Shown here piece after piece: positions 1 through 9,744 of a stretch of 64,000 nt of DNA; the first letter of the stretch is position 1; each line of letters begins with the position of its first letter. This stretch comes from Mytilus galloprovincialis. Lineage: Eukaryota > Mollusca > Bivalvia > Mytilida > Mytilidae. Position numbers and translations under genes: made by a program. A model generated the notes under the pieces. The model made no database searches, was not told the origin of the DNA, and saw only the letters and a list, made by a program, of their open reading frames with translations. The DNA is taken from assembly GCF_965363235.1 (NCBI RefSeq), contig NC_134846.1:91878571-91942570 (forward strand), given 5' to 3'.

Positions 1-723
1 AATTACGAATCTAGAGCTGATTATTGATTGATTGTCAATTTAAGATATTTCATGTTTCCAAAAGCGTGCTTGGAAAGTGGGGTTTTCAATCACCAAAACT
101 CCGTTGTTGCTCGGAAGTTTGTAGTTACTTATGGTTGTGTTCTCTTATACATTTTCGTATCACAATTTTTTAGCAAGGTCAAAGTGTTATGGGGCACTTT
201 AAGTAAAGAGATAAACTAATCGTATGCTCATTTTTGAAGGGCCCTGCAATATTAAGTAATCCACTAAAATGAACATGACATCGGACAACCGTTCTATACG
301 ATAGGTCCTAACTTATAAGCGATTTGATTTTCTCCAAGATTTGTTACCTTAGTCAAATTTGCTTTGTTCAAATGTTACCACGATTGCAATACAAGCACAA
401 GATTCCAAATAAGTGATTGAACCAAACTACAGTGAGAAGGAATATGTTATTTGTCAGATTTGAAAGCTATCTAATTTTATACAAGTTACAATTTTAATTT
501 ATGCTATTATCTATTTTCATCTATTTATTGTCTATCAAACGGCGAAGTAGGTTATTGGCTTCGGGAATCTGTTAGCTAGTAGTTACTGCGGTCAGATTCT
601 TGTTATTACACAATATAACAATCAGAGTTATCTGTTATATCGACTCTCAATGTATGGTACTGGTTGGCGGTAACAAGTTCCAAAACATTCTTTGTGAAAT
701 GAGTGTTTTTGAACTTGTTTAGT
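1..723. other. No gene recognised
   Basis: AT-rich non-coding sequence. I see no reading frame, splice-bounded exon, long repeat or RNA gene I can support. If the RNF216-like exons at 2518-3027 belong to a gene starting left of the window, this stretch is intronic. Confidence 0.5.
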
Positions 724-1891
724 GGCGGACTTTATAGGCTGCACCAGTACCGATGAACTTGATTTATCACTGTATTATTATTTCATTTAGGACATTAATC
801 CATGTTATCTTTATTTTCACCTCAAACGAAATTTCTCATGTTAATTTTGGACATCTGTTGCCAGGGTTCAATTCAGCACCCCATTATATCAAAATTTTCA
901 TTTCATTTTAGTTTTTATTTGAATTTTAAATTTTATTTATCTATTTTATTTGCATTTTATTTACGGTTGCCCAAAGACCCTTTGTTTGTGGGTTGGTAAC
1001 CGACAGAAGCCATGATCTTACTTCGCCAATAAAATATATTTTGACTTTAATAACGTCTTCTCTCTTATAATTCGATTTAAAAGGCTTGACCGTTAAATCA
1101 CGTAATCAGAGGAAGACAAGACTTGCTACAGTCCATGCACAGGTCAATGTAACGCGCATGTCTTAATTCGATTACACGGCATATCAATTTTACCAGCTAA
1201 AGCACTCCTCACAATATTTTGAATGCACGGTCTGCTAGGAAGTAACTATATATATCTAAGGTCAGATTGTTGAGTTTATTTTACGCATAATTATTGTAAA
1301 CCCACCCATCCCTCCTCTTATAATTTTTCGATATTGCTGTTTTATGTCTTATTTTACAGATTTCTGCTTGTTTTTAACCTTAACATAGAACTCCTGTCAC
1401 GGCTTCTGGATTTACAACTCTTCGCCAGTCTATAAACACAATTAACCACAGTATGCCGTCCATCTGACGAGTGATAACGGATTAACAGTCATAGTGTACC
1501 GATAAATAATGTTATGACAGTCTTTTAGAAGAGTTCATCACTAGGGCGGACTTTATAGGCTGCACCAGTACCGATGAACTTGATTTATCACTGTATTATT
1601 ATTTCATTTAGAACATTAATCCATGTTATCTTTATTTTCACCTCAAACGAAATTTCTCATGTTGATTTTGGACATCTGTTGCCAGGGTTCAATTCAGCAC
1701 CCCATTATTTCAAAATTTTTATTTCATTTTAGTTTTTATTTGAATTTTGAATTTTATTTATCTATTTTATATGCATTTTATTTACGGTTGCCCAAAGACC
1801 CTTTGTTTGTGGGTTGGTAACCGACAGAAGCCATGATCTTACTTCGCCAATAAAATATATTTTGACTTTAATAACGTCTTCTCTCTTATAA
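724..1891 (+). mobile_element. LTR-like pair: two 347-bp direct repeats around about 475 bp
   Basis: Positions 724-1070 and 1545-1891 are near-identical direct repeats of 347 bp. Both begin GGCGGACTTTATAGGCTGC and end CTTCTCTCTTATAA, with only scattered substitutions. Each carries AATAAA about 40 bp before its end. The 474 bp between them is AT-rich and has no reading frame. Two equal direct repeats around a short core is the layout of a terminal-repeat retrotransposon in miniature. The ends do not show the canonical TG...CA, and I see no clear target-site duplication or primer-binding site. A local segmental duplication of one repeat is the alternative. The short open frames inside both copies (802-999 and 1623-1820) are simply the same sequence twice. 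Confidence 0.55.
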
Positions 1892-2517
1892 CAAACATTT
1901 GCATCTGCAATTTATCAGATGTAACATATTTGTGTTGAAATTTAGAGAATTGATGAATATGATGCTTTATTATATTAGTAAGGGGATACAAATCTAACTT
2001 GCTTAAGTAGATCCTTTTAGGTTTGGCTGAAAGACCTTTGTAAATATAAAAAAGAAGATGTTGTATGATTGCTGATGATTTATTCCAGTCAAGGTCGTTA
2101 AACACGTCCAGCATCATTGCCAATGAGACAAATCTCCACAAAAGACCAAATGAAACAGAAGTTCTGTTTCCTTGCCAGTCTTTTATATTTATTTATAGAT
2201 TCATTTATTTTTTAGAACAGAAATACATTAAAATTTCCCACTAGTACTGAAAGATTCTAAATGTTTTGCTCAAATCTTGTATTTGTATGGATGAATATTG
2301 TATAAGTTGTCTGTAAATACAGACTCTCTCACAAATTATTTTAACAAACTGTAATTATTTTTTGTTAATGAGGTCTTTGCAAATTACAAATTTTGATATA
2401 CATATAATACTCATTCTTCTTAATAATTTGGAGGAAATCTCTATGCATGGAGTGTTATTTTACAAATTTGTAGGAGTTTATCTACCTTTATATTAGTTTT
2501 GTTTCTATCTGTTACAG

Positions 2518-2615
2518 GAAACGTGCCGTTATTGTAATGAGGATTGGACAGAACATTTTGGTAAAAGATGTGAGGAAATAGAGAAGAAAGATGAAATTAA
2601 ACTCAGGCTGCAATT
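2518..2615 (+). CDS. RNF216: RNF216/TRIAD3-like E3 ligase, IBR-end exon (copy A)
   Basis: Exon bounded by GTTACAG at 2511-2517 and GTAAGT from 2616. It reads from a complete codon as ETCRYCNEDWTEHFGKRCEE and continues through a lysine/glutamate-rich stretch, ending two bases into a codon. Vertebrate RNF216 has a matching segment at the end of its in-between-RING domain (an ETCRKC motif, a tryptophan, then an E-H-x-G-x-x-C-E-E pattern), so C3, C6 and C18 of this exon are likely zinc ligands. The family transfers ubiquitin from RING1 via a RING2 cysteine. The exon starts in the phase in which the exon at 54065-54143 ends, but lies 51 kb before it. It therefore belongs either to an upstream paralog or to a misplaced segment. 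Confidence 0.85.
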
Positions 2616-2894
2616 GTAAGTTAAAAGTTATTTTTCATAAATGCACAAGTTGTTGACATTTGTCAATTCTTATGAAGTTTTGTATAAACAAAATGGTAAT
2701 AACATGGGTTGTGAAATAAATGTTCTCGTTTCCTTTGTTAAGAGACTAAAACTGTGTTTGTTAACTCCCAATCTTCAATGTAACCTTTGTAAAAAGGCCT
2801 TTAAAATATTGAGATTTATCTGTAAACTTTTTTGAACCAAAGAGTATAAGGCTTTTTTTTCTCTAAATTTCTAAATTTCTTTTCCGTTTTGTAG

Positions 2895-3027
2895 TGAGGA
2901 GAAGATGACTGAAGCCAAGATAAGAACATGTCATAAATGTAAAGTAAAGTTCACTAAATCAGATGGCTGCAATAAAATGACATGTCGATGTGGAGCAAAA
3001 ATGTGTTATATTTGTAGGAAGCCGAAC
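2895..3027 (+). CDS. RNF216: RNF216/TRIAD3-like E3 ligase, RING2 exon (copy A)
   Basis: The acceptor is TTTTGTAG at 2887-2894, and the phase matches the preceding exon (TT plus T). The exon encodes [20 protein letters not shown] followed by a [16 protein letters not shown] cysteine array. This is the RNF216-type RING2, and the first cysteine of the C-x-C-G part is the expected catalytic residue. The 3' end is uncertain. I place it at the GTAGGT from 3028, but the conserved H...C...H continuation after C-Y-x-C is not visible. Within about 40 bp an interspersed repeat begins (see 3060-3190). The final zinc ligands must therefore be on an exon I cannot see, or this copy is broken by the repeat. 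No further exon of this copy was found. Confidence 0.82.
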
Positions 3028-3059
3028 GTAGGTTTACCGTATCACAAAACATTTGTTAT

Positions 3060-3190
3060 ATATATTTTTGGCCTTCCAAATACCGTTTCGATCCCTAACA
3101 TCACTGAAGAGACATTTATTGTCGAAATCCGGATATGGTGTACTAAAGAAATATTGACACCGAATGTTTGTGGCACAACATCCTGTCCAC
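3060..3190 (+). repeat. Interspersed repeat directly after the RING2 exon
   Basis: The core, from TTGGCCTTCCAAATACCG near 3067 through CTAACATCACTGAAGAGACA, recurs in reverse at about 6725-6768. Fragments resembling its CGAAATCCGGATATGGTGTA part appear at 27155-27215 and 27494-27545 (CCTGCACCAGATGCGCATTT). Multi-copy, non-coding family. Confidence 0.7.
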
Positions 3191-3508
3191 AAGTTAACAC
3201 ATTTTTTTTTTCTGTGACGTATTAAATTTATATTAAGATCCATTTTGTTACAACTTGTGATCAATTTTATTTGGCAATCGCCAATGGCAGTCAGCAGGGT
3301 TAAAGAACATCAGTTGTTCGACCTGTTAGTCAAATGCGTTTTGTTTAAATATACTTTTTCACTCTTTTGGTCTTTTGGAAAATGTTGTTTGTGCTGTTTT
3401 TAGACCCTTCTACAACGAAATTTGTTTGACATGCACACGTATAAAAATTGCGGTTTTTATCCAACGCAGTCATAGGTTTGAACGTAGTTTTCAATTTAGA
3501 CTCGTTTA

Positions 3509-3530
3509 TATATATATATATATATATATA
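3509..3530. repeat. (TA)n microsatellite
   Basis: Pure TA dinucleotide run directly upstream of the tRNA-like SINE. Similar TA runs flank or end most SINE and Penelope-like copies here (about 3692-3729, 5876-5898, 6398-6410, 6818-6844, 6926-6941). Confidence 0.9.
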
Positions 3531-3692
3531 GCCCAGGTGGTCGTGTGGTCTAGCGGGACGGCTGCAGTGCAGGCGATTTGGTGTCACGATATCACAGTAG
3601 CATGGGTTCGAATCCCGGCGAGGGAAGAACCAAAAATTTGCGAAAGCAAATTTACAGATCTAACATTGTTGGGTTGATGTTTAGACGAGTTG
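3531..3692 (+). mobile_element. tRNA-derived SINE
   Basis: Starts GCCCAGGTGGTCGTGTGGTC with an A-box-like TGGTCGTGTGG at 3538-3548. It has a long variable-arm-like middle and a perfect B box GGTTCGAATCC at 3606-3616 inside a T-arm (GGG...CCC). The roughly 80-bp tail has the motif TTTACAGATCTAACATTG and ends at GACGAGTTGTATATATA. Near-identical copies are at 6411-6572 (minus) and 12494-12652 (plus), with truncated copies at 4916-5009, 6845-6920 and in the 36.6-37.3 kb cluster. The head most resembles a tRNA with a long variable arm (Leu/Ser type). It is not a functional tRNA gene, because there is no closed acceptor stem and the sequence continues into the SINE tail. Confidence 0.85.
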
Positions 3693-3729
<37 letters not shown>

Positions 3730-4904
3730 GTAGGACTCAAATCTATGGTGGGTTCCAAATCTATGGCAGATTCCTAATCTATGGTAAATGTGACGCCATG
3801 CCATCCCAAATCTATGGCAAGTTTTGTAATTTCCTAATCTATGGCGGATTTATGTTGTTTCCAAATTTATGGCAAGTTTTGTGCAAATGAAAAACAATGC
3901 AGTACATTGTTTACCAATGACTTGTCATAAGCAAGTGGAAAAAATACGACAACGGGAGCATGTCTATAAATGTTTGTGAAATAAACATTTCATAATGGTC
4001 AACCAAAAAAAAAATCATAAATGATAAAAGCATATGCCTTAATACAGACTTCAAGATTAAAATGATGTGCTCTGTAAAAAATAAACATTCTTTAATCTGT
4101 GCATGGTACCTGTTTAACGAATTCATTAAACAAACTAATAAAACAAAGTCAGAATAATAACAAACCAGGAGGCCGCTAATTATAAAAAAAATAAATAAAA
4201 AAGTAACGGCCAAGAAAAATAACCAGTTTGAATTTTTCAAATAATATTATTTCAGCGATATCTTTAATACATCTTTTTTTTTATTTGCTGACGATTTAAA
4301 TCAAATTTGTATCCGGTAATTTTATATATCATAGAAACTTTGCCAGCCGTAGACAGTAAACTACTACAAACTAAATATAGGAAGATGTGGTATGAGTGCC
4401 AATGAGACAACTGTCCATGCAAGTTACAATTTATAAGTAAACCAGTATAGGTCAAGGTACGGCCTTCAACACGCAGCCTTTGCTCACACTGAACAGCAAA
4501 CTATAAAGGGCTCTAAAAATCCTTTTTCTAAAATATGCGTTACTCAAAATAGCGGCGCCATAATTCATCGCGGGACTCGGCAAGTACAGCGCATTTGGTC
4601 CATCTTCGGGATAATATGTTATATCTTCCTTTAAACCACCCGCAAATTGTTGCCAGGGTAATATCTTTATCTTGAATGGTGTTCAAATCAATGGGTTCCG
4701 CCATCGTTATCTGCGGCGAAGATGTAATATGGCGTTATATTCAATTGTGACAGTATACGGTACCCTTTCCACAAGATCTGCCATAGATTTGGAGTAAACA
4801 AAAATCTGCCATAGATTTGAGTTGTTTGGCGTTTGTAACGTCACATTTGCCATAGATTAGGAATCTGCCACAGATTTGGAACCCACCATAGATTTGAGTC
4901 CTAC
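3730..4904. mobile_element. Foldback element with sub-repeated inverted ends
   Basis: The ends are inverted repeats. The left reads GTAGGACTCAAATCTATGG from 3730; the right reads CCATAGATTTGAGTCCTAC ending at 4904. The arms continue inward for about 75 well-matched bases, to AAATGTGACG near 3785-3795 and its complement near 4841-4852, then more loosely. Each arm holds five or six copies of a short motif around AATCTATGGC. The element sits in TA-rich sequence between a SINE (3531-3692) and a 5'-truncated SINE (4916). The interior (about 3900-4740) has no convincing coding sequence. Part of it (about 4380-4510) is a widespread repeat containing AAGATGTGGTATGAGTGCCA. Confidence 0.78.
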
Positions 4905-4915
4905 ATATATATATA

Positions 4916-5009
4916 GCGGGACGGCTACAGTGCAGGCGATTTGATGTCACGATATCACAATAGCATGGGTTCGAATCCCGGCGAGGGAAGAACAAAAAAT
5001 TTGCGAAAA
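4916..5009 (+). mobile_element. 5'-truncated tRNA-derived SINE fused to a Penelope-like fragment
   Basis: Begins at AGCGGGACGGCTACAGTGCA, so the A box is missing. It keeps the B box GGTTCGAATCC (about 4969-4979) and GGCGAGGGAAGAAC. It stops within the tail (TTTGCGAAA) and switches directly into the Penelope-like coding fragment at about 5010. Confidence 0.8.
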
Positions 5010-5576
5010 AATGACTCTTCCTTAAAAGAAATTTTCCCATCACCTCCTGTTATTGCCTATCGCAGACCCAAGAATCTCAAAGACATACTTGTGACATTTA
5101 AAGTAAAGAAACATGAAACTTCTAAATTTGGGTGTTACAAACAATGCGGTAGACGCAACTGTAAGTGCTGTAAAGCCGCCAACACTGACCAGTCTTTCAG
5201 CAGCACAGTAACAAAGCAGCGATACAACATCTATGTTACATCTAATTGCAAAACGGAAAATAGTATTTACATTCTTACTTGTGGAACTTGCAAGCTGCAG
5301 TATGTTGGGGAAACAGAAACCACATTCAACATCAGACTAAACAACCATCGGTCGTTCTATACTATAGGAAGAAACTGTCCAATTACGAGACACCTCTTAA
5401 GAACAGGACATACTTTTGAAAATATCACCTTTCAAATAATTGAGGTAAACCAAAATTGGGACTCCGAAATGAGAAAAAAGAGAGAAAGGTTCTGGATGCA
5501 TCGGCTACGTACTCTTGAACCTGATGGACTTAATGAGAGGGATGAAAAACAGTTCTACCCGAAACCAAAGGAATAA
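5010..5576 (+). pseudogene. Penelope-like element: C-terminal GIY-YIG endonuclease fragment
   Basis: 5'-truncated coding end of a canonical Penelope-like retroelement. It starts NDSSLKEIFPSPPVIAYRRP, has a Cys-rich patch (C-G-R-R-N-C-K-C-C), then the endonuclease core: I-Y-I-L-T-C-G-T-C followed by LQYVGETETTFNIRLNNHRS (GIY-YIG type, catalytic Arg in R-L-N-N-H). A later R-E-R-F-W-M segment carries the metal-binding Glu, and the fragment ends with a stop at 5574-5576. The reverse transcriptase domain is absent. The homologous minus-strand fragment at 12968-13765 extends about 80 residues further upstream. The open frame also runs upstream to 4941, but that part is SINE sequence read by chance. 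The domain nicks target DNA during retrotransposition; this copy cannot be autonomous. Confidence 0.88.
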
Positions 5577-5898
5577 ATCATCAATTTTACTTCTACTTAA
5601 CTAAAACAACTATTTGTTTTAATTTTTGAAAAAAATATTTATGTACAATAAACGGCAAAAATTTGTTTTATACAGATCATCAATCAATATGTTAAACTTT
5701 TGTGTAGCTCAAGCTACAAAGATATTTTTTGTCATGCATCCGATTTCACCTAGATAGATGCACACGCCCGATGAAGCTAATTTGTTTAGCGAAATATTGC
5801 GTGAATAATATATAAAATATAACACCTAATTTTATAACACTCATTAGTGTGTTAAAGTTACATTCTTAGACACTTATATATATATATATATATATATA
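5577..5898 (+). mobile_element. 3' tail of the Penelope-like copy, with a hammerhead-like motif
   Basis: Non-coding continuation after the stop codon. The segment TTTTTGTCATGCATCCGATT (about 5725-5745) recurs in reverse behind the minus-strand copy near 12760-12790, so it is 3' UTR of the same family. At 5763-5803 there is CACGC, CCGATGA, A, GCTAA, a short loop, TTAGC, GAAA, TATT, GCGTG. This can form an outer CACGC/GCGTG pairing and an inner GCTAA/TTAGC helix around hammerhead-like boxes. The tail ends in (TA)n at about 5876-5898. Confidence 0.6.
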
Positions 5899-6410
5899 AA
5901 ACGTCTGAATAATAGTCAACGATTTTTCCCACGAGGGCGCTGGATCGTTACAAGTAACGATACATGTACACAATAAAATAAATTATATAAACGCCTAAAA
6001 AGTGTACATAACAACACCAATAACACAAAAAGGAACTATAAATGTAATTATTTATAAATATTTCGGATAACAGATATCCTTCGTCAGTCAGATTATGATG
6101 TTAAATGAATCATCTTTAAGTCTTCTTAGATTAAACTTTTACTAAATCTTGAAATTTATACAATAAAAAAGGCAAACCGAACATCAGTTAAGACGCTTGC
6201 ACCATTCCAAAAATATGTTGAATATGAAATAGGTTATATGACTAATTACATCAAAGAGTTCAAATAAATGTTTTAAATAAAAATAATAATGTGCGATATG
6301 AACTAGCACAATTCTAAAGCTTTAACAGTGTCGATAATTATGATGTTACAAGAAAGATTGCGTCAATAAGAATTCAAAATAAACAGCATTGAACGGTATA
6401 TATATATATA
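5899..6410 (-). mobile_element. Penelope-like tail or related repeat (minus), second hammerhead-like motif
   Basis: No coding sequence. Read on the minus strand, 6057-6087 gives CTGACGA, A, GGATA, loop TCTGT, TATCC, GAAA, TATT. This is the same layout as 5763-5803, with a perfect CUGANGA box. The rest is AT-rich. The segment around CGAGGGCGCTGGATCGTTAC (5932-5952) borders a (TA)n run shared with the preceding element. Assignment to a Penelope-type tail is inference from the shared motif and the adjoining SINE. Confidence 0.4.
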
Positions 6411-6723
6411 CAACTCGTCTAAACATCAACCCAACAATGTTAGATCTGTAAATTTGCTTTCGCAATTTTTTGGTTCTTCCCTCGCCGGGATTCGAACCCA
6501 TGCTACTGTGATATCGTGACACCAAATCGCCTGCACTGCAGCCGTCCCGCTAGACCACACGACCACCTGGGCTCTCAAAAAAGAGCTTTCGGTGGCCATA
6601 TGTTACCTTTCCACGTCAGTTTTAATCTAGCGGCGTACTACAGTACATGATATATAAGGCATGAAGATGTTATTGTTACAGATCAGCTAAATTATCTATA
6701 GTAAAGGATCCTACAAATTAATG
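6411..6723 (-). mobile_element. tRNA-derived SINE with an extra 150-bp head (minus)
   Basis: The minus-strand SINE body is 6411-6572 (B box complement GGATTCGAACC at 6488-6498). It is followed by a 150-bp segment at 6573-6723 containing a GCTCTTTTTTGAGAGC-type hairpin and a GGATCCTTTACTATAG motif (reading minus). The whole 313 bp is matched in opposite orientation by 12344-12652, so head plus SINE moves, or was copied, as one unit. Confidence 0.82.
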
Positions 6724-6814
6724 TCTCTTCAGTGATGTTAGGGATCGAAACGGTATTTGGAAGGCCATATAAAAAGTACCCTCATTTTTAGATTAACTCT
6801 TGAATTTTAAGAGT

Positions 6815-6847
<33 letters not shown>

Positions 6848-6940
6848 ACTCGTCTAAACATCAACCCAACAATGTTAGATCTGTAAATTTGCTTTCGCAA
6901 ATTTTTGGTTCTTCCCTCGCAGGGATATATATATATATAT
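6724..6940 (-). repeat. Repeat fragments: 3.06-kb family piece and a SINE 3' tail
   Basis: About 6725-6768 is the reverse complement of the repeat near 3066-3118. About 6845-6920 is a minus-strand SINE tail (CAACTCGTCTAAACATCAAC onward) ending at GCAGGGATATATA. Both lie between TA microsatellites. Confidence 0.7.
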
Positions 6941-6941
6941 A

Positions 6942-7090
6942 TGTAAGACTCTAAAGTGCGATGGTACTCTAAAGTGCGATGGTCACGCTAAAGTGCGATG
7001 GTATACGCTAAAGTACGATGAGGTCTCACGCTAAAGTGCGATGGTATAACACGCAGCGGCTAACGTAAGAGGCTAAAGTACAATGAATTA
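6942..7090 (+). repeat. Single end of a second sub-repeated foldback family
   Basis: Begins GTAAGACTCTAAAGTGCGAT directly after a (TA)n run and repeats a CTAAAGTGCGATGG-like motif about six times by 7090. The start GTA(A/G)GACTC and the TA setting match the left end of the 3730-4904 element, but the sub-repeat differs. I do not see the matching inverted end in the window. Confidence 0.6.
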
Positions 7091-7542
7091 AAACGAAAGG
7101 TACAGTGTTTGACCAAAACACTGTGGTGGTCACATTACAGAAGTTAGTTTGCTAGTGGGGTATAGCACAGTTATGTTTGAAACAGATGTTTTTAAATTGA
7201 AGTTTTTCTACTATACTGACTTTATTTATGCAAGTAAATGACATGAGTTTTGAAATATGAAAAAGAGTTTCCAAATCGAATTCGAGCGTAGTAAATAAAG
7301 TGCATGGATAACTGATGTATCTTGCCGTTCACGCAGCTTTCTAACAGTGAACACCTTCCTTTAACAATCTTCAATTTCAGTCTTAATTAATTACATTTTG
7401 TGTACATAAAGAAATATACAATATTTGTACATTGTCTGTCGGGAATATAACTATGATTTGTACTTTGAGAAACTGTTTCGTAGCGAGTAGGGGGCCTACA
7501 CATAATTTTTATAATTTACGAATACTGTTTTAGTATGAAAGT
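7091..7542. other. No gene recognised, 5' flank of the Naiad-like element
   Basis: AT-rich. I looked here for the missing N-terminal half of the GIY-YIG domain of the following element and found none in any plus-strand frame. The bases just before 7543 (TACTGTTTTAG) could be a splice acceptor, or the element may simply be 5'-truncated. Confidence 0.4.
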
Positions 7543-9744
7543 ATGAAAGTCCGGATTATAGAGAAAATATATCATCCAACAAATGACCCCATATTGAGTA
7601 CACCATATCGTTTACAAAGAGAAGACTTTTGGATAAGAGAGTTGGGAACAGCCATTCCCTATGGATGCAATGACAAAATTGATGGTGTAGGTATTTTGTC
7701 TAGTCCCAGGTGTAGTACTGTCAATACATTACAATTGTTTAATACTTCTGCTCGACGAAATAGAAGTCATGGTCACAGAAAATATATACCACCTGCTGTA
7801 CACACCGTGACAATTGATAGTCTATTAACGTCTGTTCAAAAACCTTTAGGAATTCATCATATTAGAACTAAATTATACTCCATTCCATTGTCAAAACTTT
7901 CTTTACTATTTCAAGATGCCCAAAATACTTCCGTTACTGATTCTCGTTCTGTTTTGTATAGATTAGTTGCAATTATCATGGACATTGCTAACCATAGACT
8001 ATTCAAACCCGTATCGACTACATCCAATAGTGAGGAAAAACGTTATTTTTTTAAGGTAGAATTCGCCAATAAAGGTTTAGATGCTATAAATATAAGCAAT
8101 ATTTTCCATCAAAAATCTGTACAAAAAACTATACCTGATTACTTCAAAAATAAAGCTACACCTGTTATTTCTTATACTTACACCAAGTCTATTGCATCCA
8201 AGATTTTCAACCACAAGAGAGTTTTAGAGGCTTTTAACCTCAAAGATACAAAATCCAAGCCTCCGGATTGCTCATGTGCATCGTCACAATACAATTACAG
8301 TCCAGCTGGTCATATTATTACTGGAGACCTTGGCATCGTTACCAATGAACAACTAAGAGAGTTGTTAGCCAAGGGACCAAAATATAGAATCCCCCAGCCC
8401 ATCAACTGGAAAAAGAATTTCAAGTTACTGATGGATGCAGTTGAGGACTATGCAAGAAAATGGGTAAAGCGCGAACCAGACGAACCAGAACTGGATACTT
8501 TGTCTGAATGGATCAAAGCTATTCGATCATGCATTCAGAGGCGCATACAAAAACTACGATGTAATATGAGTACTAAAGTTTCTAACCCTTTCAAGAATCC
8601 GGAGGTTGTGGATGCTTTATCCTCTTTGCATGACAAATATGTCGTTGTTCCAGCAGATAAAGCCTCCAATAATATTGTCTTCATATGTAAAAAACATTAT
8701 TTGCAATGTCTCACTACAGAGCTTGGAATTGATAAAACTACTGGTAATCCTACATATTCTTTAACATCATTTACCAAGGACGAAATTTTACAAAATCATA
8801 AATCTGTCCTTCTTTCTTTTGGTATCAACATCAAAGAAAACGAAGAAAACTTGCCTTCATTATACTGGATACCCAAATTACACAAAACTCCATATAAAGA
8901 ACGATACATAGCTGGGTCTTCAAAATGTTCAACCAAACATCTTTCTAAAGTACTGACTACTATTCTTTCGACAGTTAAAGATGGGCTTCAAAAATATTGT
9001 GAGGAGATATATTCTACCAGTGGTGTTAACCAGATGTGGATTCTCAAAAATTCGAAAGATCTACTGCTTAACCTTCAATCACAATCTTTGCAATTTTGCA
9101 GCAACATAAAAACTTTTGATTTTTCTACGCTATATACTACTATTCCCCATGCTCAGTTGAAAGATCGACTACACCATCTCATAAAACAGAGCTTTTTCTA
9201 TAAAAATGGAAATCGTAGATACAAATTTCTTGTTTTGGGTTACAATAATTCATATTTTGTGAAAAATCACACTGAATCTCCCAGAAAATATACAGAAGAT
9301 GATATTATCAAAATGCTGGACTTTTTGATCGACAATATATTTGTTGAGTTTGGAGGATTTATATTTCAACAGACAGTCGGTATTCCAATGGGTACTAATT
9401 GTGCACCCCTGCTGGCTGATTTGTTTTTGTACTCGTATGAAGCAGAATTCATTCAGAACCTTCTAAAAGACAAAAAGAAAAAGCACCTTGCGAAATTCTT
9501 TAATTTTACTTTCCGATATATTGATGATGTTCTATCATTGAATAACCCATATTTCAGCCAATACTTACATCTCATATATCCAAGTGAACTTGAAATTAAG
9601 GATACCACTGATACTAGAAGGACTGCTTCATACCTTGATCTTTTCCTCAATATTGACGTAGATGGACGACTTCACACGAAAATCTATGATAAACGGGACG
9701 ATTTCAACTTCCCAATTATCAATTTCCCATTTCTCAGCAGTAAC
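7543..9744 (+). pseudogene. Naiad-like Penelope element, N-terminal and RT part (interrupted)
   Basis: 734 codons of one open frame. Residues 1-48 are the C-terminal half of a GIY-YIG endonuclease: R-E-D-F-W-I at 26-31, then RELGTAIPYGCNDKI at 32-46. Residues 243-262 hold a C-x-C...H-x-x-T-G-D-L motif. The reverse transcriptase follows: YVVVPADKAS (366-375), YWIPKLHKTP (441-450), motif A DFSTLYTTIP (526-535), PMGTNCAPLLAD (615-626), and YIDD (659-662) as catalytic core. The endonuclease lies before the RT, opposite to canonical Penelope elements (compare 5010-5576). That order is known from the Naiad/Chlamys group; assignment to it is from domain order, not a tree. The frame breaks after N734, where another repeat is inserted, and the conserved end resumes at 10147 in the same frame. 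The first half of the GIY-YIG domain is missing. Confidence 0.88.

Noticed and set aside
724..1070. Coding sequence in the 65-codon frames of the direct repeats
   Set aside because: AT-rich Phe/Leu frame; identical in both copies only because the DNA is duplicated.
2905..3225. Stand-alone 106-residue zinc protein starting at the internal ATG
   Set aside because: The ATG lies inside an exon that is in phase with the preceding one, and the C-terminal half is repeat sequence.
3531..3630. True tRNA gene
   Set aside because: A and B boxes are present, but there is no closed acceptor stem, and near-identical copies continue into a common SINE tail.
3375..3677. 100-codon frame crossing the first SINE
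   Set aside because: It crosses a TA microsatellite and the tRNA-like region; no homology or splice support.
4941..5009. N-terminal extension of the Penelope-like endonuclease
   Set aside because: This part of the open frame is SINE sequence, and it does not match the homologous region upstream of the minus-strand copy.
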